Shown: positions 43,087 to 53,216, counted from the first letter of the stretch. The stretch is DNA of 64,000 nt from Aestuariispira ectoiniformans (GCF_025136295.1 NZ_CP062788.1:3489588-3553587); one strand, 5' to 3'. A program made the numbers and translations. The notes: generated by a model not told the origin, from the sequence alone.

Positions 43087-44760
43087 TTACAAAATCTTGC
43101 GGAACGCGTTGGTGATCGGGTAACGGCGGTCACGACCAAAGGCACGTGACGTGATCTTCACGCCCGGCGGGGCCTGACGGCGCTTGTATTCCGCAAGGTC
43201 CAGCATGCGCCAGACACGTTGCACCGTCTGCGGATCATGGCCACGTGCGACAATCTCTTCAACGCTCTTCTCCCCTTCCACCAGACAATAGAGGATATCA
43301 TCGAGCACGTCATAGGGTGGCAGACTGTCTTCATCTTTCTGGTCGGGGCGCAGTTCCGCCGAAGGCGGCTTGGAGATGATCCGTTCCGGCATCACCGGGC
43401 CATCCGGCCCCAGCATAATATCTTTCCAGGTGACGGGTTTGCCTTCGTTGCGCCAGCGGCACAGACGGAAAACATCAGTCTTGTAGATATCCTTCAACAC
43501 CGAATAGCCGCCGCACATATCACCGTAAAGTGTGGCATAGCCCACCGACATCTCTGATTTATTGCCCGTGGTCAGCACCATGTAGCCCATCTTGTTGGAC
43601 AGCGCCATCAGCGTCAGTCCACGAGAGCGCGCCTGGATATTCTCTTCCGTCACATCCGCCGCCCGGTCGCCGAACAGCGGGGCGAACATCTGCTGGAAAG
43701 CATCCATGGCCGGTTTGATGCCGACCTCATCAAGGCTTACCCCCAACAGCGCGCAGGCAGAGGACGCATCCTCAAGGCTTTCCCTGCTGGTATAGGGCGA
43801 CGGCATCATCACGCAATGCACGCGGTCCGCCCCCAGGGCATCGACCGCAACCGCTGCGGAAAGGGCTGAATCAATACCGCCGGACATGCCCAGGATAATG
43901 CCGGGGAAGCCGTTCTTGTTCACATAGTCACGCAGTCCCAGAACCACGACACGATACATATTCTCCAGCCGTTCCGGCGGCGCGACTTTCGCGCCCGACT
44001 GACAGGCCCAGCCCTTTTTCCCGCGCTCCCAGGTGGTGAGTTCCATGGCCTCTTCACAGGCGGGCATCTGTACCGCCATCGAACAATCGCCGTTCAGGAC
44101 AAAGGATCCGCCATCGAAGACCAGTTCATCCTGGCCGCCAACCTGGTTCACATAGGCCAGAGGCAGGCCGCTTTCAGTGACACGGGCCACCGCATTCTGC
44201 ATCCGCTGGTCTGACTTATCGACCTCAAACGGGGATCCATTGGGCACCAACAACATCTCCGCGCCGCATTCTTCAAGGCATTCGGTCACATCCGGGAACC
44301 ACATATCCTCGCAGATAGGAATGCCGATCCGCACGCCTTTGAAATCGACCGGGCCCAAGAGCGCGCCCGGTTCAAAGACACGCTTTTCATCAAAGACACC
44401 GTAATTGGGCAATTCATGCTTGCAACGGACGGCAGAAATTTCCCCATCAACGATCAACAGGGCCGCATTATGCCGCTTTCCGTCAACACGCCAGGGCGCG
44501 CCGACGATCATGCCGGTGTCGCGGCCTGCGGTCAGTTCCACAAGGCTCTGCACCGCCGCCTCGACCTTATCCAGGAAAAAGGGCTTCAGTACGAGGTCTT
44601 CCGGCGGATAGCCGCTGACCACCATCTCGCTGAACAAGACCAGGTCTGCCCCTTGGGCAACTGCCTCCAGATATCGGTCCTTGATCCGGGATACATTGCC
44701 TGTCAGATCGCCCACGGTGGGGTTGATCTGGGCCAGTGCTATCATCAACCGGTCGGTCAT
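43087..44760 (-). CDS. nadE: Glutamine-dependent NAD+ synthetase
   Basis: This 557-residue two-domain enzyme makes NAD from deamido-NAD. The N-terminal nitrilase-type amidase has E (FSEMVVSGYPPED), K (CKHELPNYGVF) and C (ICEDMWFPD) catalytic residues, delivering ammonia. The C-terminal synthetase has the ATP motif LGMSGGIDSALSAAVAVDALG (quoted as SGGIDSALSA) and the TGNKSEMSVGYATLYGD segment. The ATG at 44760 follows GAGGAAGCAGGCAG. pncB, another step of NAD salvage, lies about 1.1 kb upstream. Confidence 0.96.
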   Translation of the reverse strand: MTDRLMIALAQINPTVGDLTGNVSRIKDRYLEAVAQGADLVLFSEMVVSGYPPEDLVLKPFFLDKVEAAVQSLVELTAGRDTGMIVGAPWRVDGKRHNAALLIVDGEISAVRCKHELPNYGVFDEKRVFEPGALLGPVDFKGVRIGIPICEDMWFPDVTECLEECGAEMLLVPNGSPFEVDKSDQRMQNAVARVTESGLPLAYVNQVGGQDELVFDGGSFVLNGDCSMAVQMPACEEAMELTTWERGKKGWACQSGAKVAPPERLENMYRVVVLGLRDYVNKNGFPGIILGMSGGIDSALSAAVAVDALGADRVHCVMMPSPYTSRESLEDASSACALLGVSLDEVGIKPAMDAFQQMFAPLFGDRAADVTEENIQARSRGLTLMALSNKMGYMVLTTGNKSEMSVGYATLYGDMCGGYSVLKDIYKTDVFRLCRWRNEGKPVTWKDIMLGPDGPVMPERIISKPPSAELRPDQKDEDSLPPYDVLDDILYCLVEGEKSVEEIVARGHDPQTVQRVWRMLDLAEYKRRQAPPGVKITSRAFGRDRRYPITNAFRKIL

Positions 44761-44926
44761 ACTGCCTGCTTCCTCATAATCCCGTGGCACAGGGCCGAAT
44801 TGGTGCGGGTTTTGCGTGCCCGTTTCGTGCTAATCTATTATCGTCGGGTTAGCCTTTAAACGGGGACAAATCAACCCCTGGCCCAAGGCGAAGAGTTGTG
44901 ACCGGCCACCAGAGGAGGAAACTGCA

Positions 44927-45793
44927 GTGGGAGCAATAAAAAACGGCAATGGCGACGACAGTTCAAACCTTGCCAACGACCTGACGGCTCTGGGCTATGG
45001 TCCTTATAAAGTCTCCCAGCTTTTACGTCAGGTTCTGAACCTTGCAGAAGAGCGCCTGTTGGAACATGGCGCGTCCCTGTCTGAGGACGTTGTTCGTGCG
45101 ACCATGCTGGGCCTGCGTGATATGTCGGACCCTGAAATGCAGAACCTTGTCTCCGACGGCTGGCAGATGATCTATCGCGCCGTGGAGGAGGTCAACTGGT
45201 CGGAAGAGCGCAACCAGGTTCTGGAACGCCTGATTGTGCGCCATTTCTCCCATCTTCTGCCGCCACGGGGAAAACCGCCGCTTCAAAATGAAACGCTTTC
45301 CCGCCGTGTCATTCCTGCCTTCCTCTTCATGCTGCAACAGATGATCGGCCGCGAACGCCTGGACGAATATCAGGCCAAATGTCACGAAATTGTGGACGAG
45401 ATGAAACAGGAAAACGGCGATATCTTTGAGTGGGACAAGGTCTATGAGAGCCCCTACGCCGCCATGCTGGTGCAGGATGTCCTCGTCCTGATGGCCCAAT
45501 ATCTGAGGGATGCCCCCAAACGCCGGCACTGGATGATCGACGTCTTCAGCCGCAACATGCCAACCCCGCACAGCGATGCGGAGCGGAACTGGCATTTCGG
45601 CGATCAGGAATTCCATCTGCTGATGGACGCACTCTATACCCCCATGGCAGAGAGTTTGAGCAAGCCCGACCGTCTGACCGAGATGCGCAATCGCTATGGC
45701 GAGGCCAATATCGTCATGGTGCAGGAAGCCCTGCGCGCCCTGGCCCGCGACAAAATGATCGTCGCGGAAAACCTGGTAGAGAAAAAAGCCTGA
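44927..45793 (+). CDS. Conserved-looking protein of unknown function
   Basis: This 288-residue protein starts at GTG with a strong AGGAGGAAACTGCA ribosome site. It is soluble, helical and strongly charged, without signal peptide, membrane helices or cysteine motifs. Segments such as NDLTALGYGPYKVSQLLRQV, HLLPPRGKPPLQNETLSRRV, and FLFMLQQMIGRERLDEYQ look like ordered helices. I recognise no domain. It lies between nadE (divergent) and pncB (convergent), both NAD genes, but that may be chance. Codon usage matches its neighbours, so there is no sign of recent transfer. Confidence 0.85.
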   Translation: MGAIKNGNGDDSSNLANDLTALGYGPYKVSQLLRQVLNLAEERLLEHGASLSEDVVRATMLGLRDMSDPEMQNLVSDGWQMIYRAVEEVNWSEERNQVLERLIVRHFSHLLPPRGKPPLQNETLSRRVIPAFLFMLQQMIGRERLDEYQAKCHEIVDEMKQENGDIFEWDKVYESPYAAMLVQDVLVLMAQYLRDAPKRRHWMIDVFSRNMPTPHSDAERNWHFGDQEFHLLMDALYTPMAESLSKPDRLTEMRNRYGEANIVMVQEALRALARDKMIVAENLVEKKA

Positions 45794-45828
45794 ATCCACT
45801 CAGGACCTGCAGTGCCGGAGGTCCGGGG

Positions 45829-46965
45829 TCAGTCGTCAGTTTCCTCGGCGACTTCCCCCTGGCGCAGCAGGAATTCACGGCCAACCTTGACCCGCGCTTC
45901 CCCATCATATTCCACGATATCCGCCGTGGCATAGGTCTCCGACCATTTTTCCGGCAGGTAACTTCCGGTGCCAACGACATCAATCGGTGCATCGGCCAGC
46001 GACATGACGCGGCATTTCTCCGGACCGAAACCGCTGGAGGCAACAATCCGCACCTTGTCGAAACCGGCAGCATCCAAGGATTCGCGCAGCTTCCAGAGCG
46101 CGGCCGCCGACACGCCCGGACCGATCAGGTGACGCAGTTCGCTTTCGGTGCGATAGCCACGGATGGCCTGCGGCACGTGACGCTCCAGCACGGCATAGCT
46201 TTCCGCCGGATCCAGCCCCTCGCAGAAGCGCCCGCCCAGGGTGTCCAGGCGAATCGCCAGTTTGCCCTGTCGTGCCACGTCCGGGAAACGGTTGGCAACC
46301 GCAAGGGCATCGGTGATTTCCTTGCCAAAATAATCCACCAGGACCGTCATCGGTTCGTCCTGGAATGTCTCGTGATACATTTCCGCTGCCCGGAGCGTCG
46401 ATCCGGCGTAACCGATCAACGCATGGGGCATGGTTCCAAACCCTTTGGGCTGGTTGAAATAATGGGCCGTGGCATCGGTGGCGTTGCCGATAAAGCCGAT
46501 GGCATTTGCCTTGCGGTTGGCGCGGTCCGACCCGACGGAGGCCGCATAGGCCATCAGTTCGGCCATTTCCATGCCTGCGCAATGGCGGGCATCCATGGCG
46601 AGGAAGGCCGCCTTGGGCAATTCCGTACACATGGTAAAGGCGTTGTAGGCGGCGACGCAGGCCGGGCCCAGACGCTGCAGGAACAGGGTTTCAAGTTCCA
46701 CCAGATTGTAGAAAGAGCCCGAGATATACATCAGCGCCTCACCGGCGCCGACCCAGCGGCCTTCGGCATAACGCAGGTCTACCTTCACCTCGAAATCCCG
46801 GTCTTTGGCGACACGTTTCAGCCACTCCAGCGCAAGCCGTGGGGCCGAGACGACCGGACGCCGCATGAAGACGGCGTAAGTCACCTTCGCGTCTCCGAAT
46901 TTGCCAATCACATCCCTGGTGCGTTTGAAATAGGCGTCCGTCCAAGTCGGGATCGTATCCGTCAT
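45829..46965 (-). CDS. pncB: Nicotinate phosphoribosyltransferase
   Basis: This 378-residue enzyme converts nicotinate and PRPP to nicotinate mononucleotide in NAD salvage. The phosphoribosyl region FCEGLDPAESYAVLERHVP, the RLDTLGGRF motif and VRIVASSGFGPEKCRVMSLADAPIDVVGTGSYLP (quoted as SSGFGPEKC and DVVGTGSYLP) are as in the NAPRTase family. The start at 46965 has GGGGGAGA at suitable distance; an earlier in-frame ATG is too close to that site. It faces the unknown gene 44927-45793 tail-to-tail. Confidence 0.92.
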   Translation of the reverse strand: MTDTIPTWTDAYFKRTRDVIGKFGDAKVTYAVFMRRPVVSAPRLALEWLKRVAKDRDFEVKVDLRYAEGRWVGAGEALMYISGSFYNLVELETLFLQRLGPACVAAYNAFTMCTELPKAAFLAMDARHCAGMEMAELMAYAASVGSDRANRKANAIGFIGNATDATAHYFNQPKGFGTMPHALIGYAGSTLRAAEMYHETFQDEPMTVLVDYFGKEITDALAVANRFPDVARQGKLAIRLDTLGGRFCEGLDPAESYAVLERHVPQAIRGYRTESELRHLIGPGVSAAALWKLRESLDAAGFDKVRIVASSGFGPEKCRVMSLADAPIDVVGTGSYLPEKWSETYATADIVEYDGEARVKVGREFLLRQGEVAEETDD

Positions 46966-47052
46966 GGGCCCCATTCTCCCCCTGCGTTGAAAATGCGGCT
47001 GCGACGTCACCGCCGCAGCCGTATACCAAAAATGGAGTTTTTGTTTAGCCTG

Positions 47053-48435
47053 TTAGGACGCTTCTGCCAATGCAGAGGTTTGCTCGCCCCGCGCTTCTTT
47101 CAATTCTTCCGCAATCAGGAAGGCAAGTTCCAAAGCCTGTTTGCCGTTCAGACGCGGATCACAATGGGTGTGATAGCGTTCCGACAGGCCGTCTTCCGTG
47201 ATCGCCTGCGCGCCGCCCAGGCATTCGGTAACATCGCTGCCGGTCATCTCGAAATGCACACCGCCGCCATGCGTTCCTTCTGCGTTATGCACCTCGAAGA
47301 ATTTGCGCACTTCGGTCAGGATGCGGTCGAACGGGCGGGTCTTGTAACCCGAATCGGCCTTGATCGTATTGCCATGCATCGGGTCACAGGACCAGACGAC
47401 ATTGCGGCCTTCTTCCTTCACCTTGCGGACCAGCTTCGGCAGGTATTGTTCCACCTTGTCGTGGCCCATCCGCGCGATCAGGGTCAGACGCCCTGCTTCG
47501 TTTTCCGGATTCAGGATGTCGATCAGGCGGATCAGTTCATCCGGGTCCATGGTCGGGCCGCATTTCATGCCGATCGGATTATCGACACCCTTCATGAATT
47601 CCACATGGGCGCTTTCCGGCTGACGGGTCCGGTCCCCGATCCACAGCATATGTGCGGAACAGTCATACCATTTCCCGTTGATGCTGTCCTGACGGGTGAG
47701 CGCTTCTTCATACCACAGCAACAGTGCCTCGTGAGAGGTATAGAAATCGGTTTCACGCAGTTGCGGGACGTTGTCGGAGGTAATACCGCAGGCCGCCATG
47801 AAGTTCAGCGTCTCGTCCAGGCGCTGTACCATAGCCTGATATTTTTCACCCTGCTGGCTGTCATTGACGAAATCCAGGTTCCAGCGATGCAGCTTGTGCA
47901 GGTCAGCAAAACCGCCCTGCGCGAATGCGCGTAACAGGTTCAGCGTCGCGGACGCCTGATTGTAGGCGCGCACCATCCGGTTCGGGTCCGGCACACGGGA
48001 AGCTTCGGTGAAATCAATCCCGTTGATGATATCACCGCGATAGCTGGGCAGCTCCACGCCGTTGATCACCTCATTGGGGGCAGAACGCGGTTTGGCGAAC
48101 TGACCGGCCATACGGCCAACCTTGACCACCGGAGAGGAAGCCCCAAAGGTCAGGACAACAGCCATCTGCAGGATGACCTTGAAGGTGTCGCGGATATTGT
48201 TGGCGTGGAATTCGGCAAAGCTTTCGGCGCAATCGCCGCCCTGCAGCAAGAAAGCCTTGCCTTCCGCAACCTCACCCAGTTCCCGTTTCAACCGGCGCGC
48301 TTCACCTGCAAAAACCAAAGGTGGATACGAACGCAGAGACTCTTCAACGGATTCCAGCACGGACAGGTCCGGATATTCCGGAACCTGGCTGATTTCCTTG
48401 TCTCTCCAGCTCGTCGGAGTCCAGGTATTGGACAT
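47053..48435 (-). CDS. aroG: Class II DAHP synthase
   Basis: This 460-residue plant-type (class II) 3-deoxy-7-phosphoheptulonate synthase starts the shikimate pathway. Diagnostic stretches are [46 protein letters not shown] and the metal-site CDPMHGNT. The N-terminal [20 protein letters not shown] is family-typical. The gene appears monocistronic, with a strong ribosome site GGAGAAGAAC before the ATG. 162 bases separate it from gor upstream. Confidence 0.95.
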   Translation of the reverse strand: MSNTWTPTSWRDKEISQVPEYPDLSVLESVEESLRSYPPLVFAGEARRLKRELGEVAEGKAFLLQGGDCAESFAEFHANNIRDTFKVILQMAVVLTFGASSPVVKVGRMAGQFAKPRSAPNEVINGVELPSYRGDIINGIDFTEASRVPDPNRMVRAYNQASATLNLLRAFAQGGFADLHKLHRWNLDFVNDSQQGEKYQAMVQRLDETLNFMAACGITSDNVPQLRETDFYTSHEALLLWYEEALTRQDSINGKWYDCSAHMLWIGDRTRQPESAHVEFMKGVDNPIGMKCGPTMDPDELIRLIDILNPENEAGRLTLIARMGHDKVEQYLPKLVRKVKEEGRNVVWSCDPMHGNTIKADSGYKTRPFDRILTEVRKFFEVHNAEGTHGGGVHFEMTGSDVTECLGGAQAITEDGLSERYHTHCDPRLNGKQALELAFLIAEELKEARGEQTSALAEAS

Positions 48436-48597
48436 GGTTCTTCTCCACCAATAAAAATCGTCTCAGTCGCTCAAATCCTCGCAATGCGCCCTTCAGGGAT
48501 TTATTGCGAAGAATTAAGATTTCTAGCGGTCTTTCCTCCGCATTGCCAGACTTTATCAATCCGATTCGCGGATTTTTCCCGCAATAAAGTTACAAGT

Positions 48598-49956
48598 TCA
48601 ACTTGATACAGGTTCACGCATTGTGACGAATTCCTCCGCACTGGTCGGATGAATACCGATCGTAGCGTCGAAATCAGCCTTGGTCGCACCTGCCTTGATG
48701 GCAATTCCCATGCCCTGAGTGATCTCACCAGCATCCGGACCGACCATATGCAGGCCAACCACTCGGTCGCTGGCCTTGTCCACGATGAGTTTCATCAAGG
48801 TGCGTTCGTCGCTGCCGCTCAGGGTGTGTTTCATCGGGCGGAATTCGGACTTGTAGATTACGACCTCGCCGTATTTCTTCCGCGCCTCTTCCTCCGTCAG
48901 GCCGACGGTCCCTATGTTGGGCTGGCTGAAGACGGCGGTCGGAATGTCGCTGTAATCCATCTTGCGGCCTTCACCGCCGTAGAGATTGTGCACCAGAATC
49001 ATCGCCTCTGCGATCGCCACCGGCGTCAGTTGAATGCGGTCCGTGACATCACCCAGCGCATAGATGCTGGGTACGGAGGTCTGGAAATCATCGTTGATGA
49101 CAACCGCGCCGTTTCCGCGCATTTCCACACCGGCCTGCTCCAGACCGAGACCATCCACTTTCGGCGCACGGCCTGTCGCATACATAATGACATCTGCCTC
49201 CAGGGTGGAGCCATCCTCCAGCGTCGCCAAAAGGCCGCTATCGGTCTTCTCCACCGACGCGATATTGCTGTCAAAGCGCAGGTCGATTTCCTTCTTGCGC
49301 ATTTCGCCTGCCAGAAACTCCCGGACGTCCTGGTCGAAGCCACGCAGGAAAAGCGGCCCGCGGTAAAGCTGTGTCACCTGGGAGCCCAAACCATTGAAAA
49401 TCCCGGCGAATTCCACCGCAATATAGCCGCCACCGACCACAATCACCCGCTTGGGCAGGTCAGCCAGATAGAAGGCCTCGTTGGAGGTAATGACATGTTC
49501 CTTGCCCGGAATATCAGGCACCATCGGCCAACCGCCGACGGCTACCAGGATTTTCTCCGCGCTATACCGCTTGCCGGCAACCTCTACCGTGTGGGCATCG
49601 ACCACGGTGGCACGCCCTTCAACCAGATCGACCCCTGCATTGGAAAGGAGGTTTTCGTAAATCCCGTTAAGACGGCTGATTTCCTTGTCCTTGTTGGCAA
49701 TCAGGGTCTTCCAGTCAAAGCTGCTGTCACCAACTGTCCAGCCAAATCCGCGCGCCTCATGGAAGTCTTCGGAATAATGGGAGGCATAAACCATCAGTTT
49801 CTTCGGCACGCATCCCACGTTCACACAGGTGCCGCCCAGATGCAGATCTTCCGCCACCGCAACCCTTTTGCCGAACTTGCTGGCTGCCATGCGACTGGCC
49901 CGGACGCCGCCGGACCCGGCGCCGATGACGAAAAGATCATAATCAAAACTGCTCAT
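48598..49956 (-). CDS. gor: Glutathione-disulfide reductase
   Basis: This 452-residue flavoprotein has the FAD motif [14 protein letters not shown] (about residues 11-24), redox-active cysteines in [13 protein letters not shown] (about 42-54), an NADPH motif [17 protein letters not shown], and the C-terminal [11 protein letters not shown] with the catalytic histidine, as in GR. The [10 protein letters not shown] variant is typical of alphaproteobacterial Gor. The ATG at 49956 follows GAGGTGCGC. It reduces GSSG using NADPH in the cytosol. It is monocistronic and divergent from the ferredoxin-like gene. Confidence 0.95.
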   Translation of the reverse strand: MSSFDYDLFVIGAGSGGVRASRMAASKFGKRVAVAEDLHLGGTCVNVGCVPKKLMVYASHYSEDFHEARGFGWTVGDSSFDWKTLIANKDKEISRLNGIYENLLSNAGVDLVEGRATVVDAHTVEVAGKRYSAEKILVAVGGWPMVPDIPGKEHVITSNEAFYLADLPKRVIVVGGGYIAVEFAGIFNGLGSQVTQLYRGPLFLRGFDQDVREFLAGEMRKKEIDLRFDSNIASVEKTDSGLLATLEDGSTLEADVIMYATGRAPKVDGLGLEQAGVEMRGNGAVVINDDFQTSVPSIYALGDVTDRIQLTPVAIAEAMILVHNLYGGEGRKMDYSDIPTAVFSQPNIGTVGLTEEEARKKYGEVVIYKSEFRPMKHTLSGSDERTLMKLIVDKASDRVVGLHMVGPDAGEITQGMGIAIKAGATKADFDATIGIHPTSAEEFVTMREPVSS

Positions 49957-50060
49957 GCGCACCTCAAACCGGTATAATTAATCTCTAATACAACAGGGAG
50001 TTCCTGTTGACGCCGCTAACCAAATAAGCTTCCGTGGCCTAACCTACAAGACCAACGTGC

Positions 50061-50408
50061 ATGAACAAGAAAGTGAAGATGGGTAATTCTCCGTACACAA
50101 CGCTTCGCATTTGCGTGAACTACCGTGCGAATGAACAGCTTCCCTCCTGTGCTGCCCGTGGCAGCCGTGAACTGTTGGAAGCCTTGGAGCGAGGCATCGA
50201 AGAACGCGGGATTCCGCTAAAGGTCGACACGGTCCATTGCATGGGGAAATGCCATCTTGGACCAACCATGCGGCTGTTGCCGCGCGGCCCCTATATCATG
50301 GGGGCATCGGTGGATGACGTTATGGAGATTCTGGATTTGTTGGCGAAGCAGGATTATGACACCCTGGCGAAACGGTTCCCCTTGCCCGCCGAAGAGGACG
50401 CAAGATGA
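50061..50408 (+). CDS. Thioredoxin-fold 2Fe-2S ferredoxin-like protein
   Basis: This 115-residue protein has four cysteines spaced C18-x11-C30-x29-C60-x3-C64 (CVNYRA...PSC...HCMGKC), the pattern of thioredoxin-like (Shethna/NuoE-type) 2Fe-2S domains. LLPRGPYIMG after the last pair is also typical. It is probably a small electron carrier or a metal-sensing module. The start could instead be the ATG six codons later. The stop overlaps the next gene by 4 bases. Role unknown; it is often found as a single gene in alphaproteobacteria. Confidence 0.85.
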   Translation: MNKKVKMGNSPYTTLRICVNYRANEQLPSCAARGSRELLEALERGIEERGIPLKVDTVHCMGKCHLGPTMRLLPRGPYIMGASVDDVMEILDLLAKQDYDTLAKRFPLPAEEDAR

Positions 50409-50842
50409 TCCGCAAGGCAGCCATCCTGTTTTGTCTGCTCGTCTCGATTGCCGGAACTGCAGGTGCCCAGAACGAACAAAAGAAGTTCTTCCCCATCTTC
50501 GGGTCCAGCAAATTATTGCGGATGGAAGACGACCGCTATCCCTTGTTCCGGCGCGGCGGCACGCGTGTCGAATTCTTCGTGGATGGCAATCAGCTACGAA
50601 GTATCCTGTCCAGCAACCTGTCCACGGCCTGCGCCCTGGGGCGTTTCAACCAGAAAAAGAACAAACGCTATTATATCTGGGTCACCTTGCCGGGCGGGGA
50701 ACGAAAGAAGTTCGGTTATGCCAACTGGCGGGGGTTCAACCTGCGTGATCCGGATCACCGCGTCGGTCGCGACCAGGTCTATCTTTTCGATATGGACCGG
50801 ACGTCCGAATGCCGCGTTTATGCGGTCGTGACCCGGCGCTGA
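50405..50842 (+). CDS. Small exported protein of unknown function
   Basis: This 145-residue protein begins with a signal peptide (MIRKAAILFCLLVSIAGTAG, cleavage near AQN). The mature part is basic and aromatic, with two cysteines (STACALGRF and TSECRVYAV) that may pair. I recognise no family. It is translated from an ATG overlapping the stop of the ferredoxin-like gene (ATGA), so the two are made together. The two proteins would act in different compartments, which makes the coupling curious. Confidence 0.75.
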   Translation: MIRKAAILFCLLVSIAGTAGAQNEQKKFFPIFGSSKLLRMEDDRYPLFRRGGTRVEFFVDGNQLRSILSSNLSTACALGRFNQKKNKRYYIWVTLPGGERKKFGYANWRGFNLRDPDHRVGRDQVYLFDMDRTSECRVYAVVTRR

Positions 50843-50868
50843 TCACGCCGGGCCTTGCCTGAGAGGTC

Positions 50869-51714
50869 TTACATGCCTTTGGAAGGATCGGCATTCGGGA
50901 TAAACAGCTCTTCGCCGTTGATCTTGAATGCGCCGATGACTTTCTGGCCTTCGTCTGAAATCAGCCAGTCAATGAAGGCCTGACCTTCGGCCACTTTCAC
51001 ATGGGGATATTTTTCCGGGTTAACCAGGGTCACGCCATACTGGTTGAACAGGCGTTTATCCCCTTCGACCAGGATATCCAGGTTCTGCCGGTTTTTGAAG
51101 CTGAGCCAGGTGCCGCGATCCGCCAGAACATAGGAATCGGACGCTGCCGCCATATTCAGGGTCGCCCCCATGCCGGACCCGGTTTCCTTATACCAGGAAC
51201 CGGATGCATCCTTCACATTCACACCGGCGTCTTTCCAGAGAGACTTTTCCTTCTTATGGGTGCCGCTATCGTCACCGCGGGAGGCAAAGCTGGACTTGCT
51301 GTCTGCGACCTTGGCCAGGGCAGCAGCCACATCCTTCATACCGTTGATACCGGCGGGGTCCGACTTCGGACCGGCGATGATGAAGTCGTTATACATCAGG
51401 TCAAAGCGCTTTACGCCGAAGCCGTCCGCGACAAATTTTTCTTCCGACGGCTTGTGGTGGACCAGCAGAACATCCGCATCCCCCTTGCGTGCCAAACGGA
51501 TCGCCGCGCCGGTGCCGACGGCAACCACACGCACTTCAATGCCGGTTTTCTCCTGGAATTTCGGCAGGAGATAATCGAACAGGCCGGAATTCTGGGTCGA
51601 GGTGGTCGATGCCACGGTGATGAATTTGTCAGCGGCCAGAGCCTGACCGGCTGCAAATATCCCGATGGCCGCAACAAAGCCCGCCACCTTGCGCATGAAT
51701 GATTTCTTGAACAC
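50869..51714 (-). CDS. tupA: Tungstate-binding periplasmic protein
   Basis: This 281-residue binding protein has a signal peptide (ending near ALAAD) and the oxyanion-binding start ASTTSTQNSGLFDYLLP typical of TupA (the TTSTxNSGL motif, about residues 35-44). It continues with the GTGAAIRLARKGDADVLLVHH stretch. This pattern separates TupA/WtpA-like tungstate binders from molybdate-specific ModA. The gene order tupB-tupC-tupA on the minus strand makes a complete ABC importer. Tungsten enzymes (formate or aldehyde oxidoreductases) are the likely users; none is in the window. Confidence 0.93.
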   Translation of the reverse strand: MFKKSFMRKVAGFVAAIGIFAAGQALAADKFITVASTTSTQNSGLFDYLLPKFQEKTGIEVRVVAVGTGAAIRLARKGDADVLLVHHKPSEEKFVADGFGVKRFDLMYNDFIIAGPKSDPAGINGMKDVAAALAKVADSKSSFASRGDDSGTHKKEKSLWKDAGVNVKDASGSWYKETGSGMGATLNMAAASDSYVLADRGTWLSFKNRQNLDILVEGDKRLFNQYGVTLVNPEKYPHVKVAEGQAFIDWLISDEGQKVIGAFKINGEELFIPNADPSKGM

Positions 51715-51747
51715 TGTCTGACTCCCGTCTCAATCAGTTTTGGTTGG

Positions 51748-52512
51748 TTAGCATCGTTCGGAGCCGCATTCCTCAGGGCGGCGCTGCCACCAGAGAAGCT
51801 CTCCCTTCAAAAACGCCTGTGCCAGGTCGTTTTCCGGCCCGGCAAAAAACTTCTCCGCCGCCGCCATTTCCTTTACCCGGCCACGGAACATGAACAAAAC
51901 ATCGTCCGCCAGTCGGCGCGCCTGCCCCAGATCATGGGTCGTCATGATAATCGTGGTGCCATTTGCCGCAATTTCCTGCAGCAATTCCTCAATGATATGA
52001 CTGGCCGGCGGGTCCAGGCTGGCAGTCGGTTCGTCCAGAAACAGCACCTGAGGCCGCAACGCCCAGGCCCGCGCCAGAGAAAGACGCTGCTGCTCTCCCA
52101 GCGACAGCGCGCGCGCAGGCCGGTTCGCCACCTGCCGCAAGCCGGTTCTCTGCAGCACATCCTCAACACGGGCTGCACGCTCCGCCCGGGGCACGCCATG
52201 AACCGACAAGGCAAAGTCGATATTGGCAGACGCCGTCCGACGCAACATAACCGGTCGCTGAAAGACCATTGCCTGCTTGCGTTTGGCTTGGCGGGCATCG
52301 GGACCTTCCCAACGCACCTTGCCCTTGCTGGGCTTGATCAGGCCATGCGCAAGACGCAACAACAGGGTTTTCCCAGCCCCGTTGGGACCGATAATCAGGT
52401 AACGCCGCCCGGCCTCAAACCGGCAGGTGAAATCCTTAACGAAATCGCGCCTGCCGATTCGGTAGCAGACATTGTCAAAGGCCAGCGGCAGGATCGTATT
52501 CATTCCTGTCAT
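51748..52512 (-). CDS. tupC: Tungstate ABC transporter ATPase
   Basis: This 254-residue ABC ATPase has Walker A GPNGAGKT (about residues 38-45), the signature LSLGEQQRLSLARAW (about 137-151) and Walker B VLFLDEPTASLDPP. The Q-loop lies in AMVFQRPVML and the switch histidine in IIMTTHDLGQ. It overlaps tupB by 4 bases and precedes tupA by 33. It energises import of tungstate captured by TupA. Confidence 0.93.
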   Translation of the reverse strand: MTGMNTILPLAFDNVCYRIGRRDFVKDFTCRFEAGRRYLIIGPNGAGKTLLLRLAHGLIKPSKGKVRWEGPDARQAKRKQAMVFQRPVMLRRTASANIDFALSVHGVPRAERAARVEDVLQRTGLRQVANRPARALSLGEQQRLSLARAWALRPQVLFLDEPTASLDPPASHIIEELLQEIAANGTTIIMTTHDLGQARRLADDVLFMFRGRVKEMAAAEKFFAGPENDLAQAFLKGELLWWQRRPEECGSERC

Positions 52513-53216
52513 GCGCCATACCGCCTTTCACCCATCTCCTTGACCAGATAGGCCGCCAGATTAACGGCCAGTGAGAGACAAATCAGCACCGCCCCCAGCC
52601 CGAGCGCCATGGGCAGGTCGCCCTTGCTGGACTCCAGGGCAATTGCCGTCGTCATCACACGGGTCACATGATCAATGTTACCACCGACAATCATCACCGC
52701 GCCAACTTCTGCGATGGCACGCCCGAACCCTGCCAGTTCCGCCGTCGTCAGGGAAAAACGGCCATCCCACAGCAAGGCTGCCAGCGTCTGCCAGGGATTG
52801 GCGCCGATGGATCGCAACTGTTCCTGATATTCACGCCACAATTCTTCCATCACCTGCCGGGTGAGCGAGGCAACGATCGGCACCACCAGCAGGACCTGGG
52901 CGATGACCATGGCCGTTGGTGAAAACAAAAGTCCGAACACGCCAAGCGGCCCGGAACGCGACAGCATGATATAGACGATCAGGCCGACGACAACCGGCGG
53001 CATCCCCATCAGGGCATTCAGGGTCACGATCAGGATACGCCGCCCCGGAAAGCGGGTCATGGCCAATATGGCGCCCAGAGGCAGCCCGATGACGGAAGCG
53101 GCCAATACGGCCGTCAGGCTGACCTGCAGGGACAGCCCGACAATTTCGATCAGATCGTGGTCTAAAGTCGTGATCAACCGTCCGGCTGTTTCAAAGGCCG
53201 CCCAGAATTCTTCCAT
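52509..53216 (-). CDS. tupB: Tungstate ABC transporter permease
   Basis: This 235-residue inner-membrane permease has about five to six hydrophobic helices and the ABC-permease EAA-like cytoplasmic loop EYQEQLRSIGANPWQTLAALLW, with the conserved G. The N-terminal LSLQVSLTAVLAASVIGLPLGA and GMPPVVVGLIVYIMLSRSGPLG fit TupB. It is the first gene of the operon and has a well-matched promoter 40-68 bases upstream. Confidence 0.93.
   Translation of the reverse strand: MEEFWAAFETAGRLITTLDHDLIEIVGLSLQVSLTAVLAASVIGLPLGAILAMTRFPGRRILIVTLNALMGMPPVVVGLIVYIMLSRSGPLGVFGLLFSPTAMVIAQVLLVVPIVASLTRQVMEELWREYQEQLRSIGANPWQTLAALLWDGRFSLTTAELAGFGRAIAEVGAVMIVGGNIDHVTRVMTTAIALESSKGDLPMALGLGAVLICLSLAVNLAAYLVKEMGERRYGA

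Noticed and set aside
46129-47934. 601-codon plus-strand frame opposite pncB and aroG
   Set aside because: Spans two opposite-strand genes and the gap between them; no protein-like motif.
48649-49977. 442-codon plus-strand frame opposite gor
   Set aside because: Mirror of the gor reading frame.
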